12,404 nt of DNA from T3SED10-47 sp046483725 (GCA_046483725.1 JAWOCQ010000113.1:1-12404), one strand, 5' to 3'. Shown: positions 1-6,054, numbered from the stretch's first letter. The notes: generated by a model from the letters alone, not told the origin. Program-made: numbers and translations.

Positions 1-119
1 CTCCCGCCCCAGGGTTCACCGCAAGCACACGTCTTGAGGGACGCAGGCGGCGGCATAGGCAACGTAGCGTCACCGTGGCCCTGCAGGGCTGTGAGAACAC
101 CATGCACTAGCGCCACGGG
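1..119. other. Unassigned left edge; possible 5' end of a leftward gene
   Basis: No gene can be named here. One minus-strand frame is open from a GTG at 116-114 through the window edge (38 codons, mostly G or C in the third position, with an internal ATG at 56-54). It could be the start of a divergent gene. A plus-strand frame also ends at a TAG at 108-110. Neither short peptide resembles a family I recognise, so this is an unresolved edge. Confidence 0.2.
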
Positions 120-124
120 ATGGT

Positions 125-144
125 GGAGCGCTCCGCTGCGGAGC
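125..144. promoter_or_regulatory. Two overlapping palindromes in the -35 region of the first gene
   Basis: GGAGCGCTCC (125-134) is a perfect 10-bp palindrome. It overlaps GCTCCGC-T-GCGGAGC (130-144), a perfect inverted repeat with 7-bp arms. Together they cover the place where the -35 box for the TATAAT at 158-163 should be, and no good -35 is visible. An operator or activator site is possible, but this is inferred from symmetry and position only. Confidence 0.3.
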
Positions 145-157
145 ACGACGAGCGCGT

Positions 158-163
158 TATAAT
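158..163 (+). promoter_or_regulatory. -10 box TATAAT for the acetyltransferase-like gene
   Basis: A perfect TATAAT ends 10 nt before the ATG at 174. Transcription should begin near 169-171, which leaves almost no leader and no room for a Shine-Dalgarno site, so the mRNA is probably leaderless. The box contains the ATG at 162, so that ATG and the one at 120 cannot be the start on this transcript. Confidence 0.6.
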
Positions 164-173
164 GGCCCCCGGC

Positions 174-743
174 ATGGCGGAACAAGCGCAACAGGCGATC
201 AGGGTCTTGCACAGGGATACGGTGGAGAAGCCGGACGAAGCTGAGCGGTGCTGGGAAATCTACCGGAGCGCGTTTGCACCTTTGGCTTGCCGTACGCCTA
301 TGCCGCACGGCAGCTACACGCGAGAGCAGTTTGATCAGTTGCTCTTAGACCGTGACTTCGCCAAGTACGTTGCCTATGTAGGGGGCTCGCTGGCCGGGCT
401 ATGCGTGATCACCACTGTTCTGGAAAAGGTCCCCTGGGTAAACCCCGACTACTATCGGCATCGCTATCCTGAGCTATACGAGAAGGGCAGGGTGTTTTAC
501 CTTCCAGCGGTGGTAATCGATCCGGAGCACCAAGACTGGCGGCGCGTGGGTGCGATGCTGTTGTCCGAGTCGGTGAGCTCGCTGGGGGAGGAAGGAGTCC
601 TCGCAGTGGACTACTCGGAGAACCTGCGCTCGGGCCTGGCAAGCTTCGTTTCCCGTGCGCTCGGCCGTGACTACCACCAAGAGACACTGGAGCGTCAGGT
701 GTATGCTGCATACGCGTATAGCAAGTCGGACGACACCGCCTAG
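174..743 (+). CDS. GNAT-like acetyltransferase, 189 aa
   Basis: A probable GCN5-related N-acetyltransferase-fold protein with unknown substrate. The middle and end of the protein look like the GNAT core: a strand of the type YVAYVGGSLAGLCVIT, then FYLPAVVIDPEHQDWRRVGA, where a strand is followed by an R-x-x-G-A turn as in the acetyl-CoA pyrophosphate loop, then a helix. The match is loose, so the family call is moderate and acetylation is not proven. I chose the ATG at 174 because the ATGs at 120 and 162 lie upstream of or inside the TATAAT box at 158-163. The last codon runs into glyS, which is encoded on the other strand: the two TAG stops overlap in one CTAG at 740-743, with no terminator between the genes. 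Confidence 0.6.
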   Translation: MAEQAQQAIRVLHRDTVEKPDEAERCWEIYRSAFAPLACRTPMPHGSYTREQFDQLLLDRDFAKYVAYVGGSLAGLCVITTVLEKVPWVNPDYYRHRYPELYEKGRVFYLPAVVIDPEHQDWRRVGAMLLSESVSSLGEEGVLAVDYSENLRSGLASFVSRALGRDYHQETLERQVYAAYAYSKSDDTA

Positions 744-2212
744 CCGGCGAGCCGCTCGGATACGTGACTAACCAACTCTTTTGCAGATACGCGGGTTTGC
801 GTAGTGGTGTCCCGATCCCGAACGGTGACAGTCCCATCCGATAGCGTATCCCGGTCGACGGTGACGCAGAGAGGAGTGCCGCTCTCGTCCTGCCGGCGAT
901 AGCGTCGGCCGATGGACCCCTTTTCGTCGTAGGCGACGTTCCACTTGCGCTTTAACTCCCGGTACAATTCCTTGGCCACCTCGGGCATCCCGTCTTTTCG
1001 TATTAGGGGAAGGACCGCTGTCTTTACGGGAGCCAGGCGGGGGTGGAGTTTGAGAACCACCCGGGGTTGAGGGATTCCTTTCTCATCGGGAATGGCATCC
1101 TCGGTGAAGGCTTCACAGAGGAAGGCCAACGCGGCCCGGTCAGCGCCAGCAGAGGGCTCGATTACATGGGGTACCAGCCGCTCATGGGTCTCCTCGTCAA
1201 AGTACGAGAGGTCCTTGCCCGCTCCGGGGTGTCGCGGGTGACCTTCCTCGTCGACCTCTACCGCGAATCCGTCTTCTTGGCGAACGAGCTTGCCTTCCAT
1301 GTGGCTGCGGAGATCGAAGTCCCCCCGGTGGGCTACACCCTCGAGTTCACCGAATTCTCCCTCGGGCAAGAACGGGAAAGCGTACTCGATGTCCGCAGTC
1401 CCGCAGCTGTAGTGACTGAGCTCATCGGCTTGGTGGTCCCGCAGTCGGAGGCGTCGTCCCTCCAAGCCCAGGGCCAGGTACCAGGCAAAGCGACGGTCGC
1501 GCCAGTACATATACCAAGCATTGGACTCCCGGGGACGGCAGAAGAACTCGATCTCCATTTGCTCAAACTCTCGGGAGCGGAAGGTGTAGTGACGGGGCGT
1601 GATCTCGTTGCGAAAGCTCTTGCCGATCTGGGCAATACCGAACGGAAGACGTACCCGAGCGGTAGCAAGCACATTCTTGAAGTTGACGAAAATACCCTGT
1701 GCGGTTTCCGGTCGTAGATAGCTTTCCGATTCGGGATTGACCAAAGCGCCGACATAGGTCTTGAACATGAGGTTGAAATCCCGCGGCTCGGTGAGGGCGC
1801 AAGCTTCGTGTTCGCCCGGCGCCTTACTGGGCTTGAGCGGACAGCGGTTGTTCGCCAGCTGATCAGCGCGGAAGCGGGCCTTGCACCCTTCCGTCTTGCA
1901 GTCCACCAATAGGTCGTGAAATAGGTCGTAGTGCCCCGAGGCCTTCCACACCTGAGGATGCATGATGATGCTGGTGTCCAGCCCCACCATTGCGTACGGG
2001 CTGGGCAGGCCTTCCGGTGCCGTGGTGTCGTCGTGGCCGGTCACCATGTCCTGCCACCAAGCTTCCTTCAGATTGCGCTTGAGCTCCACGCCCAGAGGCC
2101 CGTAGTCCCAGAATCCCCCCAGGCCGCCGTAGATCTCGCTGGATTGGAAGATGAATCCTCGCCGCTTGCACAGCGAGATGACCTTGTCCACCAGTTGTCT
2201 TCCTTCAGGCAT
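740..2212 (-). CDS. glyS: Glycyl-tRNA synthetase, dimeric single-chain type, 490 aa
   Basis: Cytoplasmic class II synthetase that charges tRNA-Gly with glycine using ATP. This is the eukaryote/archaea-like single-chain form, not the bacterial alpha2beta2 form. Visible marks are GFWDYGPLGVELK near residues 33-45, RPETAQGIFVNF near 167-178, motif 2 (FRNEITPR through REFEQMEIEFF, about 200-224), motif 3 EPSAGADR near 352-359, and a C-terminal anticodon-binding domain ending in a normal GSIGRRYRRQDE-type segment. Cysteines at 105, 110, 124 and 138 may hold zinc in an insertion. The longer frame opens at 2260, but the ATG at 2212 is preferred. It has AAGGGG 7 nt upstream, the protein begins at the usual place (a short lead into VDKVISLCKRRGF), and the longer start would lie upstream of the candidate -10 box at 2253-2248. 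Confidence 0.97.
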   Translation of the reverse strand: MPEGRQLVDKVISLCKRRGFIFQSSEIYGGLGGFWDYGPLGVELKRNLKEAWWQDMVTGHDDTTAPEGLPSPYAMVGLDTSIIMHPQVWKASGHYDLFHDLLVDCKTEGCKARFRADQLANNRCPLKPSKAPGEHEACALTEPRDFNLMFKTYVGALVNPESESYLRPETAQGIFVNFKNVLATARVRLPFGIAQIGKSFRNEITPRHYTFRSREFEQMEIEFFCRPRESNAWYMYWRDRRFAWYLALGLEGRRLRLRDHQADELSHYSCGTADIEYAFPFLPEGEFGELEGVAHRGDFDLRSHMEGKLVRQEDGFAVEVDEEGHPRHPGAGKDLSYFDEETHERLVPHVIEPSAGADRAALAFLCEAFTEDAIPDEKGIPQPRVVLKLHPRLAPVKTAVLPLIRKDGMPEVAKELYRELKRKWNVAYDEKGSIGRRYRRQDESGTPLCVTVDRDTLSDGTVTVRDRDTTTQTRVSAKELVSHVSERLAG

Positions 2213-2226
2213 GCCATTACCCCTTC

Positions 2227-2244
2227 TCCGCGTGCTCCGCGTGC
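2227..2244. repeat. Tandem 9-bp repeat in the glyS 5' leader
   Basis: TCCGCGTGC occurs twice back to back. In the glyS sense it reads GCACGCGGA twice, and it lies between the candidate -10 box and the Shine-Dalgarno site. It may be a chance duplication or a protein- or RNA-binding element. Confidence 0.5.
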
Positions 2245-2247
2245 GTG

Positions 2248-2253
2248 ATTGTA
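2248..2253 (-). promoter_or_regulatory. Candidate -10 box (TACAAT) for glyS
   Basis: Read on the minus strand, TACAAT lies about 35 nt before the glyS ATG at 2212. A start near 2241 would give a leader of about 30 nt containing the AAGGGG ribosome site. No convincing -35 hexamer stands 17 bp upstream. I see no T-box specifier or TGGNACC element, so tRNA-sensing control is not supported. Confidence 0.4.
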
Positions 2254-2264
2254 CAACCACAAAG

Positions 2265-2286
2265 CCTACCTGCCGGCCCTACCTGC
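2265..2286. repeat. Direct repeat CCTACCTGC, 13-bp period
   Basis: CCTACCTGC at 2265-2273 recurs exactly at 2278-2286. The pair covers the -35 area of the glyS candidate promoter, so it could be a tandem operator. Downstream at 2292-2312 is a GGGGCC/GGCCCC inverted repeat with a 9-base loop. No T-run follows, so it is not a clear terminator in either direction. Confidence 0.35.
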
Positions 2287-2362
2287 TACAAGGGGCCCGA
2301 GGTATTGGCCCCATGCCCAGGGAATGCTACCCTACCAGTGAAAGGCCAGGGCTCAACCGATG

Positions 2363-2392
2363 TTGCGGTGAGGGTGTGTGCCGGTGTAGGTT
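2363..2392 (+). promoter_or_regulatory. Candidate promoter for the permease, TTGCGG-18-TAGGTT
   Basis: TTGCGG at 2363-2368 and TAGGTT at 2387-2392 are separated by 18 bp, with TG directly before the -10 box. This would start a transcript near 2399. A second possible -10 box, TAGGAT at 2430-2435, sits closer to the gene but has no -35 partner. Both are weak matches. Confidence 0.3.
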
Positions 2393-2439
2393 GCACCCGG
2401 GCTGGAAGCGTGCGCCTGCAGAGGGGGAGTAGGATAAGT

Positions 2440-2466
2440 ATGGGCACCGAGCAGCAGGATACGTGA
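2440..2466 (+). CDS. Possible 8-codon leader minicistron before the permease
   Basis: ATG at 2440 opens the frame MGTEQQDT, stopping at TGA 2464-2466. The stop overlaps the permease ATG (2466-2468) as TGATG. AGGA at 2431-2434, in a purine-rich GGGGGAGTAGGA tract, is well placed as its ribosome site. This geometry would allow translational coupling. The alternative is that TAGGAT at 2430-2435 is the permease -10 box, in which case the minicistron is not translated. Confidence 0.25.
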   Translation: MGTEQQDT

Positions 2467-4274
2467 TGGACACACAGATGCTGGCCACGCTGGCAGTGGT
2501 GGTCGTTGCGATGCTGTTGCTTCTCAGCGACCGTGTGAGACCCGATCTAATCGCTCTTTCCGTTGTGGTGGTCCTGGCCGGAGCGGGTGTGCTCTCTTCC
2601 CGGGAGGCGCTGTCGGGGTTCAGCAGCCCTGCAGTGATCACGATCCTGGCCATCTTCATTATAGCGGAAGGATTGAATCGTACAGGCGTCACTCAGCAGG
2701 TGGGCCGGCTTCTGCTGCGCCTGGGTGGAGGGAGCGAAGGGCGGTTGGTCGTGGCTGTGATGGTTGCTGGTGCGTTCCTCTCCTTGTTCATGAACAACAT
2801 CGCTGCCGCCGCGGTGCTCCTTCCCGCGGTCACGGGTGCGGCGAGACGTGCGGGGGTGAAAGCCTCCCGCGTGCTCATGCCCTTGGCTTTCTCCACTATG
2901 CTGGGAGGGATGGCAACGCTTCTGACAACGATGAACATCGTGGTGAGCAGCATCCTGCAGGAGCACGGGGAGCCCGGGTACGGCCTGACGGACTTCGCGC
3001 TCGTGGGCCTGCCCATCGTCGCCGTCGGTGTTGCGTACATGGGCCTGTGGGGACGCCGCCGACTCCCCGATCGCTCTCCTGACGAGGGGCTTTGGTCCCT
3101 CCCGCGTCATGAGAAAGATCTGCTGGACGTGTACCGGCTGGGGGAACGCCTGTTCCGCGCTAGGGTAACGCCAGGCTCGTACTTAATTGGAAAACGGATT
3201 GCCGAGAGCACTTTCCGCGAAGTGTATGGACTGACTGTGGTGGCGGTGGAGCGCAAGGGAAAGCTCTTGACATCTCCACTGCCGGAGACCGTTCTTCAGG
3301 AGGGGGACGTTGTTCTCCTGGAGGGGGATGTGGAGGACTTCCGGAGGCGGGACCGGGAGCCTTACCTGGAGATCCTTCCGGGACGGCCGTGGAAAGAGCA
3401 GGATCTGGAAAGCGAAGCGACTGTGGTGGTGGAGGCGATGCTCGCTCCGCGTTCGAGCCTCATCGGCCACACGCTGAGGGAAGCGCACTTCCGCTATAAG
3501 TACGGGATGACTGCGCTTGCCGTCTGGCGGGCAGAAGAGCCGATCCGCGAGGGCCTTCCGGACGTAAGACTGGAATTCGGGGATGCGTTGCTTCTCCAGG
3601 GGCCGCGAGAGCGGTTGCAGGTGTTGGACGCTGAACCGGACCTGATCCTCCTCAGCACGGAGAAGGAGACTGCTCCAGTGCCTCGTAAGGGGAAGATCGC
3701 GCTGGCCATCCTGGTGGGAACCTTGGCCCTGGCTGTGGTGTGGCCGATGTCGCTTGGACAGATCATGCTGGGCGGGGCCTTGGTCATGGTATTGGCTGGA
3801 GTGTTGTCTATGGACCATGCCTACAGGGCCGTTGACTGGCGTAGCGTGTTCTTGGTGGCGGGGATGCTTCCCCTCAGCCTGGCCATGGCTCAGTCCGGAG
3901 CGGCGGAGCTGCTCGCTGACGGGATTGTGGCCGCGCTGGATCGTGCCGGCCCGGTGGTGCTGATGGCGGGATTGTTCGCTCTCACGGCACTTCTCACTCA
4001 GGCGCTTACCGGCCCGGCGGTTGCGGCAGTGATGGCTCCCATTGCTATCGAGACGGCCGCCCATACGGGGTTGAGCGTCCAGGCGCTGGGGATGACTGTA
4101 GCACTGGCCACCTCCTTCGCCTTCCTCAGTCCTGTGGGGCACGCGGTCAATGTGCTGGTAATGGGTGCGGGGGGATATCGGTTCCGTGACTATGCCCGGG
4201 TGGGGTGGCCTTTAGCGGCTATGCTGTTTGGGGTGATTGTGCTCCTCTTGCCGCGGGTGTGGCCGCTGGTGTAA
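2466..4274 (+). CDS. SLC13/DASS-type permease with two RCK_C (TrkA_C) domains, 602 aa
   Basis: Inner-membrane anion or carboxylate transporter of the divalent anion:Na+ symporter group. The substrate cannot be read from the sequence. The N-terminal half (about 1-215) is a run of hydrophobic segments with the conserved MNNIAAAAVLLP helix break. Two cytoplasmic RCK_C-like domains follow (about 224-295 and 318-392), each with a G-x-x-L-I-G pattern and a GD-x-LLL(Q/E)G end. The C-terminal half (about 400-602) repeats the transporter fold, with TGPAVAAVMAPIAIE and the family-typical GAGGYRFRDYARVGWPL. Where relatives usually carry a G-T-x-x-N hairpin, this protein has LLTTMN, which may alter substrate or ion binding. 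GTG at 2463 is also possible, but ATG at 2466 stands 6 nt from AGGA and is preferred. Confidence 0.85.
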   Translation: MDTQMLATLAVVVVAMLLLLSDRVRPDLIALSVVVVLAGAGVLSSREALSGFSSPAVITILAIFIIAEGLNRTGVTQQVGRLLLRLGGGSEGRLVVAVMVAGAFLSLFMNNIAAAAVLLPAVTGAARRAGVKASRVLMPLAFSTMLGGMATLLTTMNIVVSSILQEHGEPGYGLTDFALVGLPIVAVGVAYMGLWGRRRLPDRSPDEGLWSLPRHEKDLLDVYRLGERLFRARVTPGSYLIGKRIAESTFREVYGLTVVAVERKGKLLTSPLPETVLQEGDVVLLEGDVEDFRRRDREPYLEILPGRPWKEQDLESEATVVVEAMLAPRSSLIGHTLREAHFRYKYGMTALAVWRAEEPIREGLPDVRLEFGDALLLQGPRERLQVLDAEPDLILLSTEKETAPVPRKGKIALAILVGTLALAVVWPMSLGQIMLGGALVMVLAGVLSMDHAYRAVDWRSVFLVAGMLPLSLAMAQSGAAELLADGIVAALDRAGPVVLMAGLFALTALLTQALTGPAVAAVMAPIAIETAAHTGLSVQALGMTVALATSFAFLSPVGHAVNVLVMGAGGYRFRDYARVGWPLAAMLFGVIVLLLPRVWPLV

Positions 4275-4292
4275 TGCCGGGCCGCACTCGAG

Positions 4293-4321
4293 TTGCCCTG
4301 GGGAGGGGATGCGGGTATAAT
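4293..4321 (+). promoter_or_regulatory. Promoter of the pyr operon, TTGCCC-17-TATAAT
   Basis: TTGCCC at 4293-4298, a 17-bp spacer and a perfect TATAAT at 4316-4321 form a strong sigma-70-type promoter. The bases 6 to 9 after the hexamer are T4327, C4328, C4329 and G4330. Transcription should start among these, about 30 nt before the pyrK GTG. Confidence 0.8.
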
Positions 4322-4327
4322 GTCCTT

Positions 4328-4355
4328 CCGGTGAGCTGAAGAGGAGGTTCATCGG
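4328..4355 (+). promoter_or_regulatory. 5'-terminal hairpin enclosing the pyrK Shine-Dalgarno site
   Basis: CCGGTGAGCT (4328-4337) can pair without a break with GGTTCATCGG (4346-4355). This makes 10 bp, three of them G-U, closing the loop GAAGAGGA. The ribosome site GAGGAGGT (4341-4348) is partly in the loop and partly in the stem, and the GTG start follows 2 nt after the helix. An RNA begun at C4328 has the whole stem, while one begun at G4330 loses two C-G pairs. This matches the layout of enterobacterial pyrC/pyrD, where CTP level picks the start base and the longer RNA blocks its own translation. Regulation is inferred. Confidence 0.5.
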
Positions 4356-4357
4356 GC

Positions 4358-5125
4358 GTGAGGCATCGCAAGGACGTAGCGCAGACGGCGACCCCCGGGG
4401 TGGGGTCGTTTTTTTTGTGTTGGCAGTCGGCACACCTGGTGGGCCGGCGTCGGAGTGGGGGATATGCCGTGGCCGAATTGGCGACCGAGCGGGAGATCGC
4501 TGCACAGCCCGGCCAGTTTCTCATGGCTCGAACGGAGGGCGGCCCGGCTCTCCCGCGGCCCCTATCGTTGCTGTGGAGCGCGGGCAACCGCGTGGCCTTC
4601 CTGGTGAAGGACGAGGGGCTCTTGCGAGCGCGGCTGGCGGAGGCTCCGCGGGGTACACGTTTCGAGGTGCGTGGCCCCTACGGCGTGCCCTTCCTAGAGG
4701 CTGTTGATCCTAACCGGCAGTATATCTTGGTAGGCGGTGGCAGCGGTATCGCTCCATTGCAATTCTTCTGGCAGCGCCACCCGGAACTTGTGGAATCGGT
4801 GGTGTTCGGCCTACGGCGAGCCACGGACGCCGGAGTTCTGCCCGACACCCCGGTCCTGGTGGAGGAGCAGGGGCAAGGCAGCGCCGGCGCGCAGGCCCTA
4901 AGCCTGTGGAGGCCGGGGCTGGGGATGATTGCCTGTGGTCCCAAGGAGATGTTCTTCCAGCTGGCCGATGGGCTCCCGGACCGCCGGGGGGTGTACGTGG
5001 CCTTGGAGGAAAGAATGGGTTGCGCCTACGGGGCGTGCCAAGGCTGCGTGGTGATGACCAGGGAGGGACCGTGCCGTCTATGCTTGGAGGGCCCTTTGCT
5101 TCCACTGGAGAGATTGCCTTGGTGA
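4358..5125 (+). CDS. pyrK: Dihydroorotate dehydrogenase B electron-transfer subunit, 255 aa
   Basis: Carries electrons from PyrD FMN through a [2Fe-2S] cluster and FAD to NAD+. Visible parts are the FAD-binding domain with PGQFL (51-55) and an RPLS motif, the nucleotide-binding GGGSGIAP near 126-133, the CGPKEMF segment, and a C-terminal ferredoxin-like cluster with C222, C227, C230 and C242 in MGCAYGACQGC...CLEGP. The GTG at 4358 stands 9 nt after a strong GAGGAGGT. Typical PyrK proteins reach PGQF about 16-18 residues sooner, so the first ~19 codons look like an added segment. Those codons contain the terminator hairpin at 4389-4416. TTG 4415 or GTG 4439 would give a more usual N-terminus but have no visible ribosome site. 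The gene overlaps pyrD by 4 nt (GTGA). Confidence 0.9.
   Translation: MRHRKDVAQTATPGVGSFFLCWQSAHLVGRRRSGGYAVAELATEREIAAQPGQFLMARTEGGPALPRPLSLLWSAGNRVAFLVKDEGLLRARLAEAPRGTRFEVRGPYGVPFLEAVDPNRQYILVGGGSGIAPLQFFWQRHPELVESVVFGLRRATDAGVLPDTPVLVEEQGQGSAGAQALSLWRPGLGMIACGPKEMFFQLADGLPDRRGVYVALEERMGCAYGACQGCVVMTREGPCRLCLEGPLLPLERLPW
4389..4416 (+). terminator. Intrinsic terminator/attenuator inside the 5' end of pyrK
   Basis: CGACCCC (4389-4395), a 6-base loop, GGGGTCG (4402-4408) and then eight T residues (4409-4416) form a textbook factor-independent terminator. It is codons 11-20 of the pyrK frame, about 61-88 nt from the predicted RNA start. A moving ribosome would cover it, while an untranslated RNA would be free to fold. 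This is the geometry of an attenuator that reads translation of its own gene. The structure is seen directly; its use in control is inferred. Confidence 0.7.
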
Positions 5126-6054
5126 GCCTTAAACTCGACCGACTAGGCTGGGAATTTATCAATCCGGTGTTGTTGGCGTCCGGACCGGCGGGCTTCGGGC
5201 TGGAGCTGGCCACGTTTTTTCGGAAGCGCTCTCTGGGAGGACTGACCACAAAGACCCTGACTCGCGAGCCTCGGCAGGGGAACCCGCCTCCGCGCCTCGT
5301 AGATGCCCCTGCAGGCGCGCTGAACTCGATCGGCTTGGCCAATCCGGGACTCGAAATCTTCTTCGCCGAGATCTTGCCCCAGCTGCGGGAACTGCCCACG
5401 GTGAGAGTGGTGAGCTTTGCTGCGCCGGAACCGGGGGAGGCCGAGGCCATGGCCGGAGCTTTGGGCGGGGCCGCGGGAGTTGATGTGTTGGAGCTAAACC
5501 TTTCCTGCCCCAACGTGGATGGCAGGATCCCTGCCTGGGACAGCAAGGCGACAGGGGAGATGGTGCGTGCATCCGCCGGGGCTACCCACACGCCGCTTCT
5601 GGCAAAGCTTTCGCCGGATGTGCCCGACGTGGTACCACAGGGAGAGGCGGCGTTGAAGGCGGGGGCAACTGGACTCACCCTGGTGAATGCGGTACGGGGC
5701 TTGCGCATTAAGCACGACACCGGGCTGCCTGCTTTTGCCAGGAAGTGGGGAGGATTATCAGGCGGCGCCATCCTCCCCATTTCGTTGGCTAAAGTGTTTC
5801 AGGCGCGACAAGCATTTCCCGGTGTTCCCATTGTGGGGGTGGGAGGAGTAACCAACCTGGGAAGCCTTCTGGAGATGGCAATGGCTGGCGCGGACTTGGT
5901 GGGTTTAGGGCTTGCTGTAATGGCGGATCCGGCACTCCCTTGGCGGCTGGTGGAGGAGCTGGAGGAGTGGCTCTCGTGCCGAGGGATTGGACAGTACTCG
6001 GAAGTGGTGGGCTGCGCTCACCGAGGGGGGCTGGATGTTCCTAAGCCGGCTTGA
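5122..6054 (+). CDS. pyrD: Dihydroorotate dehydrogenase B catalytic subunit, class 1B, 310 aa
   Basis: Cytoplasmic FMN enzyme that oxidises dihydroorotate to orotate and hands the electrons to PyrK. Seen in order: NPVLLASGPAG (14-24), GGLTTKTLT (39-47) with an FMN-contacting lysine, the active-site segment ELNLSCPNV (124-132) whose C129 is the base expected in class 1 enzymes (class 2 has serine), a conserved lysine in LAKLSPDV, TLVNAVRG, and the FMN phosphate-binding GVGGV and AGADLVGLGLA segments. The open frame extends upstream to 4906. Only the GTG at 5122, overlapping the pyrK stop as GTGA with GGAG about 11 nt before it, gives a protein that begins like the family. The neighbouring pyrK supports class 1B. 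Confidence 0.95.
   Translation: MSLKLDRLGWEFINPVLLASGPAGFGLELATFFRKRSLGGLTTKTLTREPRQGNPPPRLVDAPAGALNSIGLANPGLEIFFAEILPQLRELPTVRVVSFAAPEPGEAEAMAGALGGAAGVDVLELNLSCPNVDGRIPAWDSKATGEMVRASAGATHTPLLAKLSPDVPDVVPQGEAALKAGATGLTLVNAVRGLRIKHDTGLPAFARKWGGLSGGAILPISLAKVFQARQAFPGVPIVGVGGVTNLGSLLEMAMAGADLVGLGLAVMADPALPWRLVEELEEWLSCRGIGQYSEVVGCAHRGGLDVPKPA

Noticed and set aside
1043..1717. A 224-codon plus-strand frame inside glyS
   Set aside because: It is antisense to the catalytic core of glycyl-tRNA synthetase, which is intact on the minus strand.
2213..2465. T-box riboswitch in front of glyS
   Set aside because: No TGGNACC antiterminator element, no specifier loop and no terminator with a T-run can be found on the minus strand upstream of 2212.
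3183..4142. A 319-codon minus-strand frame within the permease gene
   Set aside because: Antisense shadow of a clear membrane transporter. It is rich in His, Gln and Arg with no domain pattern.
4710..5780. A 356-codon minus-strand frame across pyrK and pyrD
   Set aside because: Both sense genes carry complete active-site motifs. The antisense product is Pro/Ser/Arg-rich and without family resemblance.
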